From an uncultured Selenomonas sp. (GTDB taxonomy: Bacteria; Bacillota; Negativicutes; Selenomonadales; Selenomonadaceae): a DNA stretch of 5,007 nt. Where the stretch lies: positions 1 to 5,007 of the forward strand of contig CALYVJ010000170.1 in assembly GCA_945494195.1 (NCBI GenBank). Reading direction: 5' to 3'. Below are positions 1 to 5,007 of the stretch, one piece after another (position 1 is the first letter of the stretch; each line of letters opens with the position of its first letter). Position numbers and translations under genes: made by a program. The notes beneath the pieces are model-generated. The model saw nothing but the letters and a program-made list of their open reading frames with translations. It was not told the origin of the DNA and did not search any database.

Positions 1-537
<537 letters not shown>

Positions 538-546
538 ATGAGTACC

Positions 547-846
547 TCAAGCCATAAGCGATTTTGCGTATTTCAAAACACCAGCGCCATCCATACGCCC
601 ATACATGCGCATATCGATGGCATCCACGGGGATGCCTGGGCAAAGTTCCGCAATCTTGTTTTTTTGGAAACGGACCTGGGGACCGAGAAGGATCACATCG
701 GCATCGGAAGCTTTTGCGTTCGCTTCCGATGTCGGGTAGGCTGCGATGGTACAGTCATATGATTCCGTAGCAGCGGCTTCCTGCATTTTCTTTACCAGCA
801 TGCTGGTAGACATTCCAGCAGCACAAAGCAATACAATCTTTTTCAT
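547..846 (-). CDS. celA: PTS lactose/cellobiose-family EIIB component
   Basis: This 99-residue cytoplasmic phosphocarrier takes phosphate from EIIA on a cysteine and transfers it to the sugar crossing through EIIC. The N-terminus M-K-K-I-V-L-L-C-A-A-G-M-S-T-S carries the catalytic Cys8 and the C-x-x-G-M-S-T-S phosphate-binding loop diagnostic of the lactose/cellobiose EIIB family. A later I-L-L-G-P-Q-V stretch (about residues 52-58) and P-V-D-A-I-D near residues 73-78 are also typical. The ATG at 846 was chosen because an AAAGGAAG ribosome binding site sits just upstream. An in-frame TTG at 864 would add six residues but would place the ribosome binding site inside the gene. It is the first gene after the promoter at 891-920. 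The gene order here is EIIB, EIIA, glucosidase; no EIIC gene lies between them. Confidence 0.94.
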   Translation of the reverse strand: MKKIVLLCAAGMSTSMLVKKMQEAAATESYDCTIAAYPTSEANAKASDADVILLGPQVRFQKNKIAELCPGIPVDAIDMRMYGRMDGAGVLKYAKSLMA

Positions 847-890
847 GATAATCTTCCTTTCCAATGTGGATTCCTTTTCAAGACAAGTTC

Positions 891-920
891 ACTATAACAT
901 AGTGTTTGTTATCGTTTCAA
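891..920 (-). promoter_or_regulatory. Sigma-A promoter of the PTS/glucosidase operon
   Basis: On the minus strand, TTGAAA (915-920) and TATAGT (891-896) are separated by 18 bases. A TTATAG reading of the -10 would give 17. Transcription would start near 884, giving a leader of about 38 bases before the EIIB start codon. An inverted repeat ATAACA-N7-TGTTAT (894-912) lies between and over the boxes and is a plausible repressor operator. Confidence 0.72.
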
Positions 921-921
921 T
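905..921 (-). promoter_or_regulatory. cre-like site (CcpA operator) over the -35 box
   Basis: The minus-strand sequence ATTGAAACGATAACAAA matches the degenerate cre consensus WTGNAARCGNWWWCAWW at 16 of 17 positions. The mismatch is T for G at position 3. It overlaps the -35 box of the PTS operon, where CcpA binding would block polymerase. Catabolite repression of a beta-glucoside operon is the expected logic. The match is by eye, and a LacI-family local regulator could use a similar site. Confidence 0.55.
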
Positions 922-960
922 ACGTTTGAGGCATCTTGGTAGTTTGTTTTGAATTATTGC

Positions 961-998
961 AATAAAAACGTGAAACACTTGAAACAGTGTTTCACGTT
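961..998 (-). terminator. Intrinsic terminator of the two-gene small-protein operon
   Basis: A perfect 13-bp inverted repeat (967-979 with 986-998, loop of six bases) is followed on the minus strand by a run of five T. It lies 11 bases after the stop codon of the 65-aa gene and upstream of the PTS promoter, so it separates the two minus-strand transcription units. The stem is AT-rich in the middle (GTGAAACACT), which leaves open a second role as a protein-binding site. Confidence 0.8.
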
Positions 999-1009
999 CG
1001 TCTGCGGGT

Positions 1010-1207
1010 TTAACGGAAGTAGGTATTGGCTGCTGTACTGAGACCTAATAGCAAGCCGAACACCATGAGGCCGCCAGCAAAGTAGGCAGCACATATTTTG
1101 AAATTCCGTTCAGCGTAGTAGCCTTTGACATTCGTCCAAACGATATCGGCAGTAACCATTAATACAATAAAGCAGATGATATGGACAATATTGCGAAGAA
1201 TATCCAT
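1010..1207 (-). CDS. Small two-helix membrane protein, unknown function
   Basis: I do not recognise this 65-residue protein. It has two hydrophobic segments, about residues 5-24 (I-V-H-I-I-C-F-I-V-L-M-V-T-A) and 38-60 (I-C-A-A-Y-F-A-G-G-L-M-V-F-G-L-L-L-G-L). A short charged loop (N-V-K-G-Y-Y-A-E-R-N-F-K) joins them, so it is probably a helical hairpin in the cytoplasmic membrane. The ATG at 1207 was chosen because AGGAG lies about ten bases upstream. A longer reading from 1267 would run 41 bases into the preceding gene and add residues unlike a signal sequence. It starts 19 bases after the stop of the 86-aa gene, on the same strand with no terminator between, so the two are probably co-transcribed. 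An intrinsic terminator follows directly. Confidence 0.75.
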   Translation of the reverse strand: MDILRNIVHIICFIVLMVTADIVWTNVKGYYAERNFKICAAYFAGGLMVFGLLLGLSTAANTYFR

Positions 1208-1226
1208 TGCGGTAAAACTCCTAACT

Positions 1227-1487
1227 TCAATACAGATGGTAAATTTTCCAGGGAATCTGATCGACACGGATCGTTTTTAAAAACTCAACGATATCTTTCC
1301 GTCCGTAATAATGTGGGGTGCCATTATGATCCTGACTCATGAGGATGATGGGCATATTAGGGAAGAACTGCGAAAGTTCCTGGCGTGTCTTGATGAGGCG
1401 GGTGGTGTACATAGTTACCGATTGTTTGACTGCAACGACGGCAAACGTGACACCCTGTTCCAGGATAACAGCACCGTGAATATTCAT
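1227..1487 (-). CDS. Conserved-looking small protein of unknown function (86 aa)
   Basis: No known function is recognised. The predicted protein is soluble, with no membrane segment or signal peptide. It opens with a beta-rich stretch (A-V-I-L-E-Q-G-V-T-F-A-V-V-A-V-K, residues 6-21). Next comes P-I-I-L-M-S-Q-D (46-53), then G-T-P-H-Y-Y-G-R-K-D-I-V-E-F-L (56-70), and a C-terminal I-P-W-K-I-Y (78-83). The pattern of buried strands and the QD/YYGR motif look like a real folded domain. An AAAGGAG ribosome binding site lies seven bases before the ATG, and a good promoter (1538-1566) precedes it; both support expression. It is the first gene of a likely operon with the 65-aa membrane protein and diverges from the YneA-like gene. 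Whether the two small proteins interact is unknown. Confidence 0.8.
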   Translation of the reverse strand: MNIHGAVILEQGVTFAVVAVKQSVTMYTTRLIKTRQELSQFFPNMPIILMSQDHNGTPHYYGRKDIVEFLKTIRVDQIPWKIYHLY

Positions 1488-1537
1488 AGAATACTCCTTT
1501 CTGGCCAGTCAATCTAACAAGTCATTCCAATACATTT

Positions 1538-1566
1538 ATTTTAGCAAAGGGCAAAAACAGCATCAA
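1538..1566 (-). promoter_or_regulatory. Sigma-A promoter of the small-protein operon
   Basis: On the minus strand, TTGATG (1561-1566) and TAAAAT (1538-1543) are separated by exactly 17 bases. The predicted start is near 1531, about 44 bases before the ATG at 1487. An ATGTTCG element (1574-1580), which resembles a LexA half-site, lies eight bases upstream of the -35 box. Confidence 0.75.
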
Positions 1567-1589
1567 GAGAAAAATGTTCGCTAAAAGCA

Positions 1590-1618
1590 TTGCGGGAATA
1601 AATGTTCTGTGATAAGAT
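1590..1618 (+). promoter_or_regulatory. Probable promoter of the YneA-like gene
   Basis: TTGCGG (1590-1595) and TAAGAT (1613-1618) are 17 bases apart, and a TGA directly before the -10 gives an extended -10 element. The start would be near 1625. Alternatives are a TTGACA at 1631-1636, which lacks a good partner at 17 bases, and an extended -10 TGATAGAAT at 1663-1671. The exact start is therefore uncertain, but the region is clearly promoter-like. Confidence 0.5.
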
Positions 1619-1663
1619 AAGAACATGGATTTGACAAAAATATGTTCGGAGAAAGAATGTTTT
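1595..1663. promoter_or_regulatory. LexA-like operator cluster
   Basis: Three sites resemble the Gram-positive SOS box CGAACATATGTTCG. At 1635-1648 the match is 12 of 14, with a perfect right half ATATGTTCG. At 1596-1607, GAAT-AAAT-GTTC differs from GAAC-N4-GTTC at one position and lies between the boxes of the plus-strand promoter. At 1651-1662, GAAA-GAAT-GTTT is a weaker match. An extra GAACAT is at 1621-1626. Occupancy would repress the YneA-like gene until DNA damage inactivates LexA, as known for yneA in Bacillus. No single site is a perfect palindrome, so this rests on the cluster and on the downstream gene's identity. Confidence 0.5.
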
Positions 1664-1696
1664 GATAGAATAGATTCTCCTGGGAGGTTTCTTGCG

Positions 1697-1999
1697 ATGA
1701 AGAAAAGATTGATGCAGCTGGTGGTTGTTGTGTTGTTGTTCGCTGTGGTCTCGCCATTTCAGTTATCCAATGAGTACCTTCGCACGAGTGATTTCGACAC
1801 GGTGACCATCCGACAGGATGATAGTGTATGGAATCTCGCTCGTCGTTATACTGCCGATGAAAATAAAGCAAAGGATTTGCAACAGGCAATCATTGAAGTG
1901 AATGGACTGAAACCAGATGGCAGTAATTTGCGAGTAGGCCAACAGCTTCAGGTGCCGGTCATAAAAAAGACAAGTGGCACCCAGCTGGCAAAAAAATAA
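1697..1999 (+). CDS. YneA-like membrane-anchored LysM protein (putative SOS cell-division suppressor)
   Basis: This 100-residue protein has the YneA layout: a short basic N-terminus (M-K-K-R), one hydrophobic helix (about residues 6-21), and a C-terminal LysM domain (about 38-90). The LysM domain begins T-V-T-I-R-Q-D-D-S-V-W-N-L-A-R-R-Y and ends N-L-R-V-G-Q-Q-L-Q-V-P-V. LysM binds peptidoglycan, so the protein should be anchored in the membrane with its LysM outside. In Bacillus the homologous protein (slightly over 100 residues) delays septation during the SOS response. The ATG at 1697 was chosen for the GGGAGG about nine bases upstream. An earlier in-frame ATG at 1625 has no ribosome binding site and would lie at the predicted transcription start. 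Its stop is only 12 bases before the thrS -35 box, with no terminator between. YneA usually neighbours lexA, which is not seen here, so the assignment rests on architecture and the LexA-like sites. Confidence 0.78.
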   Translation: MKKRLMQLVVVVLLFAVVSPFQLSNEYLRTSDFDTVTIRQDDSVWNLARRYTADENKAKDLQQAIIEVNGLKPDGSNLRVGQQLQVPVIKKTSGTQLAKK

Positions 2000-2011
2000 T
2001 CGGAAAATCGC

Positions 2012-2040
2012 TTGACAGAAGTGAGGCAGACTCCTATAAT
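2012..2040 (+). promoter_or_regulatory. Consensus sigma-A promoter of thrS
   Basis: Perfect TTGACA (2012-2017) and TATAAT (2035-2040) boxes are 17 bases apart, predicting a start near 2047. A full-consensus promoter fits control exerted after initiation by the T-box leader rather than at the promoter. Confidence 0.95.
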
Positions 2041-2046
2041 AAGGAG

Positions 2047-2297
2047 CATCAAAGCAAAGACGAAGACACGACGGCAGATAAGCGTCTCTAAGAGAAGGAT
2101 GCATTTGGTGCGAGCATCCCGGGATAATAGCTGCGGCCACCACTTCGGAGCTGTTTTGCTGAAGCCTTGGGGTGTGTAGGCGAGACCGGAGACTTTTCCG
2201 TTATCAAAGACTGAGTGGCTTTTCTATTGGCAGGAGAGCAATTTGGGTGGAACCACGATGCGAGAGCTTCGTCCCTATCTAGGGGCGGAGCTTTTTT
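2047..2297 (+). promoter_or_regulatory. T-box riboswitch (tRNA-Thr responsive) of thrS
   Basis: This leader RNA senses uncharged tRNA-Thr and lets transcription continue into thrS when threonyl-tRNA is scarce. Stem I can be drawn from AGCAAA (2053-2058) pairing with TTTGCT (2155-2160), CGAAG (2061-2065) with CTTCG (2143-2147), and GCAG (2074-2077) with CTGC (2131-2134). An apical hairpin pairs GGATGC (2097-2102) with GCATCC (2114-2119). The specifier loop places ACC, a threonine codon, at 2139-2141, followed by the usual purine. A further stem pairs AAGCC (2162-2166) with GGCTT (2217-2221). The conserved T-box sequence AATTTGGGTGGAACCACG is at 2240-2257. Its TGGA (2248-2251) would pair with a tRNA ending UCCA, i.e. 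discriminator U. The GGG at 2245-2247 can pair with TCCC in the terminator's 5' arm to form the antiterminator. Confidence 0.95.
2265..2297 (+). terminator. T-box-controlled attenuator terminator
   Basis: A 12-bp stem (2265-2276 with 2281-2292, two G-U pairs, four-base loop) is followed by a run of six T (2292-2297). Its 5' arm contains the TCCC needed by the competing antiterminator. The thrS ribosome binding site AAGGAGG (2303-2309) follows directly, seven bases before the start codon. Confidence 0.95.
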
Positions 2298-2316
2298 ATT
2301 TTAAGGAGGGTTTTTC

Positions 2317-4236
2317 ATGTTAAAGATTACGCTCAAAGACGGCGCAGTCCGCGAAGTCGAAGAAGGCAAAAGCATCCTCGAGTTCGTCAAAGAAGTAAGC
2401 AACAGCCTGGCAAAGAAAGTCCTGGCTGCTAAAGTAGATGGTGAGACGAAAGACCTCACGACGGTCCTGACGAAGGACTGCCAGGTAGATTTCCTGACGT
2501 TTGAAGAGGCCGATGGCCGCTGGGCTCTGCGCCATACGGCATCCCATATCCTGGCACAGGCCGTAAAACGCCTCTATAAAGACCAGAACGTCAAGCTGGC
2601 CATCGGACCGGCTATCGACAATGGCTTCTACTACGATATCGATATGGACAAGCAGCTCGGTGAGGCTGATCTCAAGGATATCGAAAAAGAAATGAAGAAA
2701 ATCGTCAAAGAGAACCTAAAGCTCGAGCGCAAAGAAGTCAGCCGTGCCGAGGCGCTCAAGATGTTCAAGGAGCTGGGCGAAAGCTACAAAGTCGAGCTCA
2801 TCAACGACCTGCCGGAAGATGCATTGATTACGCTCTACACGCAGGGCGAGTTCACGGATCTCTGCGCTGGCCCGCACGTCGTATCGACGGGCAAGGTCAA
2901 GGCACTGAAGCTTCAGAGCGTTGCTGGTGCTTACTGGCGTGGCAGCGAGAAGAACAAGATGCTCCAGCGCATCTACGGTACGGCCTTCGAGAAACAGGCT
3001 GACCTCGATGAATATTTGCATATGCTCGAAGAGGCTGCGAAGCGCGACCACCGCAAGCTCGGCAAAGAGCTCGACCTCTTCAGTCTGCATGAGGAAGGCC
3101 CGGGCTTCCCGTTCTTCCATCCGAATGGCATGGTTGTCCGCAACGAGCTCATCGACTACTGGCGCGAAGTCCATCGCCGCTATGGCTATCAGGAAATCAA
3201 GACGCCGATGATCATGAACCGCAAGCTCTGGGAGACTTCCGGTCACTGGGATCATTATAAAGAAAACATGTACTTCACGCAGATTGATGGCGAAGACTAT
3301 GCGGTAAAACCGATGAACTGCCCGGGCGGCATGCTGGTCTACAAATCCCATCAGCACAGCTACCGTGACCTGCCGCTGCGTCTCGGCGAGCTCGGTATCG
3401 TTCATCGCCATGAGCTCTCGGGTGCACTGCACGGCCTGTTCCGTGTCCGCAACTTCACGCAGGATGATGCGCATCTGTTCCTGACGCCGAACCAGATTGA
3501 GGAAGAAATCCAGCATACGATTGACCTGTTCGATGAAGTTTACAGCACGTTCGGTCTTACGTATACGGCAGAGCTCTCCACGCGTCCGGAGGATTCCATG
3601 GGCTCGGATGAAATCTGGGAGAGTGCAACGGAAGCCCTGCGCAATGCGCTCGAGCATCGCGGCCTCAAATATGTCATCAACGAAGGCGACGGTGCTTTCT
3701 ACGGCCCGAAAATCGACTTCCATCTGCGCGATTCCATCGGCCGTACGTGGCAGTGCGGTACGATCCAGCTCGACATGCTGATGCCGGAGAAATTCGACCT
3801 CACGTATGTCGGCGAGGACGGCGAGAAACATCGTCCGGTCATGCTGCATCGTGTCGTCTATGGTTCGATTGAACGCTTCATCGGCATCCTCATCGAGAAC
3901 TATGCCGGTGCCTTCCCGACGTGGCTCGCTCCGGTACAGGTCCGCATCCTGCCGATTACGGAGAAACACGCAGACTACGCTTACGAGCTCAAGAAGAAAA
4001 TGTTCGATCTCGGCCTGCGCGTAGAAGTCGATGACCGCAACGAAAAAGTCGGCTACAAGATTCGCGAGAGCCAGGTCAAGAAAACGCCGTACACGCTCGT
4101 TGTCGGCGACCAGGAAGTTGCCGACAAGACGGCAGCTGTCCGTAAACGCGGCGTACAGGAAAGCACGACGATGAAGATTAACGACTTCATCGCCTATGTA
4201 CAGGAAAAAATCGCCAGCAAGAGCGAAGAATTCTGA
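2317..4236 (+). CDS. thrS: Threonine--tRNA ligase
   Basis: The enzyme activates threonine with ATP and attaches it to tRNA-Thr in the cytoplasm, and removes mischarged serine. It is full length at 639 residues. The N-terminal TGS domain covers about residues 1-61. The editing domain carries H73-x-x-x-H77 and C183-A-G-P-H187. The class II catalytic core follows. Predicted zinc ligands are Cys335 (in M-N-C-P-G-G), His386 (in Q-D-D-A-H) and His511 (in M-L-H-R). Motif 2 is V-H-R-H-E at 362-366, and motif 3 is G-S-I-E-R-F-I-G-I-L-I-E with Arg520. The anticodon-binding domain spans about 537-639. The ATG has a strong AAGGAGG site seven bases upstream. Codon use is strongly biased (CTC/CTG, CGC/CGT, AAG) and GC-richer than the flanks, as expected for a highly expressed gene. 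It is controlled by the T-box leader and appears monocistronic, ending at the terminator at 4313-4361. Confidence 0.99.
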   Translation: MLKITLKDGAVREVEEGKSILEFVKEVSNSLAKKVLAAKVDGETKDLTTVLTKDCQVDFLTFEEADGRWALRHTASHILAQAVKRLYKDQNVKLAIGPAIDNGFYYDIDMDKQLGEADLKDIEKEMKKIVKENLKLERKEVSRAEALKMFKELGESYKVELINDLPEDALITLYTQGEFTDLCAGPHVVSTGKVKALKLQSVAGAYWRGSEKNKMLQRIYGTAFEKQADLDEYLHMLEEAAKRDHRKLGKELDLFSLHEEGPGFPFFHPNGMVVRNELIDYWREVHRRYGYQEIKTPMIMNRKLWETSGHWDHYKENMYFTQIDGEDYAVKPMNCPGGMLVYKSHQHSYRDLPLRLGELGIVHRHELSGALHGLFRVRNFTQDDAHLFLTPNQIEEEIQHTIDLFDEVYSTFGLTYTAELSTRPEDSMGSDEIWESATEALRNALEHRGLKYVINEGDGAFYGPKIDFHLRDSIGRTWQCGTIQLDMLMPEKFDLTYVGEDGEKHRPVMLHRVVYGSIERFIGILIENYAGAFPTWLAPVQVRILPITEKHADYAYELKKKMFDLGLRVEVDDRNEKVGYKIRESQVKKTPYTLVVGDQEVADKTAAVRKRGVQESTTMKINDFIAYVQEKIASKSEEF

Positions 4237-4271
4237 TCAATCCGGTAAGCGAATGACCGGTCAGATCGCTG

Positions 4272-4307
4272 CCGCTTGACATGTCAGCTTTTTGACATGT
4301 CAGGCGG
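4272..4307. repeat. Large inverted repeat with twin TGACATGTCA palindromes
   Basis: A 15-bp inverted repeat (4272-4286 with 4293-4307, one G-U if transcribed, six-base loop) lies just after thrS. Each arm contains the 10-bp perfect palindrome TGACATGTCA (4277-4286 and 4293-4302), so the same ten bases also form a direct repeat with centres 16 bp apart. No T run follows on either strand, so it is not a standard intrinsic terminator. It could be a paired protein-binding site or an RNA hairpin protecting the thrS 3' end. Confidence 0.75.
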
Positions 4308-4312
4308 ATAGG

Positions 4313-4361
4313 CTCCCCTTATGAGAGACAGTGAGACTGTCATCATAAGGGGAGTATTTTT
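4313..4361 (+). terminator. Intrinsic terminator of thrS
   Basis: A perfect 12-bp stem (4313-4324 with 4343-4354) is capped by a second 5-bp stem (GACAG 4327-4331 with CTGTC 4337-4341) and followed by TATTTTT. The long stem and T-rich tail make this a strong rho-independent terminator. An ATG at 4362 falls at the end of the tail and is not a credible start. Confidence 0.9.
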
Positions 4362-4409
4362 ATGCTGCGAAAAGGGCATCCATATCCCTGTCTGACAGGG
4401 CGCAGCTTC

Positions 4410-4438
4410 TTGCTAAAAACGTGTGGGCATGATACACT
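4410..4438 (+). promoter_or_regulatory. Extended -10 promoter of the DUF4870-type gene
   Basis: TTGCTA (4410-4415) and TACACT (4433-4438) are 17 bases apart, with TGA directly before the -10. The start would be near 4445, about 20 bases before the ATG. Ten bases upstream of the -35 lies a 7-1-7 palindrome, CCCTGTC-T-GACAGGG (4386-4400), a possible operator. Confidence 0.65.
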
Positions 4439-4463
4439 CCTTGTAAGAAAGGGGTTGTTACTC

Positions 4464-4799
4464 ATGATAGATGGCAAACAAAAAGTGCTGGCGCTGGCGG
4501 CTCACATCGGCTACCTGTTCTTCGGCGTTGGCTATATATTGGTTCCGCTGGTACTGTATCTGATTTACGATAAGCAGGATGCTTTCATCGCCCAGCATGC
4601 CAAGCAGGCATTGATGGCCCAGGCTATTTTTGGCGTGGTCAGTGCTGTGGTCACCGGGCTTACCGTCCTGTTGATAGGCCTGTTCCTCTGGCCGCTGCTC
4701 CTTTTGCTGGGGGGAGTATGGTTCTGCTGCTCCATAATCGCCTGCTTCAAGGTAATCAACGAAAAAGAGTACCACTATCCGTTATTGGGACGGTTTTGA
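4464..4799 (+). CDS. DUF4870-type small integral membrane protein
   Basis: This 111-residue protein has three predicted membrane segments, about residues 8-35, 52-74 and 76-97. Between the first and second is a charged stretch D-K-Q-D-A-F-I-A-Q-H-A-K-Q-A-L (36-50). That stretch, after a P-L-V-L-Y-L-I-Y helix end, is the pattern of the DUF4870 (Tic20-like) family of small bacterial membrane proteins, whose function is not established. The ATG at 4464 was chosen for the GAAAGGGG about nine bases upstream. An in-frame ATG at 4362 would start on the thrS terminator tail and add a non-hydrophobic extension that includes the promoter. It has its own promoter (4410-4438) and terminator (4817-4855), so it is likely a single-gene unit independent of thrS. 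The family call is from the motif and topology, by eye. Confidence 0.8.
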   Translation: MIDGKQKVLALAAHIGYLFFGVGYILVPLVLYLIYDKQDAFIAQHAKQALMAQAIFGVVSAVVTGLTVLLIGLFLWPLLLLLGGVWFCCSIIACFKVINEKEYHYPLLGRF

Positions 4800-4816
4800 T
4801 AGTTTCTGCAATGCTT

Positions 4817-4855
4817 GACATCTGACAGTTCGGTTTGACGTGTCAGATGTCTTTT
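4817..4855 (+). terminator. Intrinsic terminator after the DUF4870-type gene
   Basis: An 11-bp perfect inverted repeat (GACATCTGACA 4817-4827 with TGTCAGATGTC 4841-4851), with a 13-base loop, is followed by TTTT-G-TT. It begins 17 bases after the stop codon. The loop is long and the tail short, so termination may be incomplete. Confidence 0.75.
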
Positions 4856-4915
4856 GTTGTGTGAAGGAGCGCGGCCTATGCATGCAAGCAGGAATGAAAC
4901 GCGGAGTCTTGGTCT

Positions 4916-4943
4916 TTGCGCCTGATGTGGGCTGTGATAGAAT
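4916..4943 (+). promoter_or_regulatory. Possible promoter and leader of a gene beyond the right edge
   Basis: TTGCGC (4916-4921) and TAGAAT (4938-4943) are 16 bases apart, with TG one base before the -10. Transcription would begin near 4950, leaving at least 57 bases of untranslated leader inside the window. The ATG at 5002 has no clear ribosome binding site, so the true start is probably further right. In many Firmicutes infC-rpmI-rplT follows thrS and has a structured leader. That would fit, but nothing in the visible sequence proves it. Confidence 0.4.
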
Positions 4944-5007
4944 TAGCTTAGAGAAGTGGAACCCGAATTGCAATAATAAGTTGAACACCCGGCGAACCTT
5001 TATGCAG

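Noticed and set aside
954..965. 12-bp palindrome TTATTGCAATAA as an operator
   Set aside because: It overlaps the tail of the minus-strand terminator, is AT-rich, and lies about 35 bases upstream of the PTS -35 box with no second copy nearby. It could be chance.
1625..1696. Upstream start adding 24 residues to the LysM protein
   Set aside because: There is no ribosome binding site, it lies at the predicted transcription start among LexA-like sites, and the added residues would put a charged stretch before the membrane helix. The ATG at 1697 has GGGAGG.
2716..3969. A 417-codon open frame on the minus strand across thrS
   Set aside because: It is wholly antisense to an unmistakable thrS. The strongly biased GC-rich codons of thrS keep stops out of this frame. 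The translation shows no recognisable domain.
4362..4463. Upstream start adding 34 residues to the DUF4870-type protein
   Set aside because: This ATG lies on the tail of the thrS terminator, with the gene's own promoter downstream of it. The ATG at 4464 has a ribosome binding site.
4956..4965. GTGGAACCCG resembling the T-box core
   Set aside because: There is no complete T-box consensus, no stem I upstream and no terminator visible; the likeness is limited to a few bases.
4782..4988. Minus-strand open frame near the right edge
   Set aside because: It spans a terminator hairpin and a probable promoter, has no ribosome binding site and no recognisable content.

Overview
The window looks like a chromosomal segment of a Firmicutes bacterium. 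The grounds are a T-box leader in front of thrS, strong AAGGAGG-type ribosome binding sites, CcpA- and LexA-like sites of the Gram-positive type, and a short YneA-like LysM protein. The lineage could be Negativicutes (Selenomonas or Megasphaera type), but that is a guess from general appearance. No mobile element, CRISPR array, rRNA or tRNA gene is visible.

Left part (1-1010, minus strand): a beta-glucoside/cellobiose phosphotransferase operon read right to left. A sigma-A promoter (891-920) overlaps a CcpA-like cre site and an inverted repeat. It is followed by EIIB (celA type, catalytic Cys8), EIIA (celC type, His77) and the first 58 codons of a GH1 6-phospho-beta-glucosidase that runs off the left edge. 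EIIB and EIIA would pass phosphate to a sugar imported by an EIIC that is not in the window; the GH1 enzyme would then cleave the phosphorylated disaccharide.

Middle (1010-2000): two small minus-strand genes of unknown function (86 aa soluble, 65 aa with two membrane segments) form a likely operon with its own promoter and an intrinsic terminator. Divergent to them is a 100-aa membrane-anchored LysM protein resembling the SOS cell-division inhibitor YneA. The shared intergenic region holds several LexA-like elements.

Right part (2000-5007, plus strand): a consensus promoter, a full T-box leader with an ACC (Thr) specifier and a terminator/antiterminator, and complete thrS (639 aa). Downstream come a striking inverted repeat, an intrinsic terminator, a separately promoted DUF4870-type small membrane protein, another terminator, and a probable promoter and leader for a gene beyond the right edge.

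Most of the window is ordinary housekeeping and sugar-uptake DNA. The parts most worth a second look are the two unknown small genes with the divergent SOS-like region, the TGACA/TGTCA-rich repeats around the DUF4870 gene, and the overlapping operators at the PTS promoter. I found no convincing evidence of a wholly new system.
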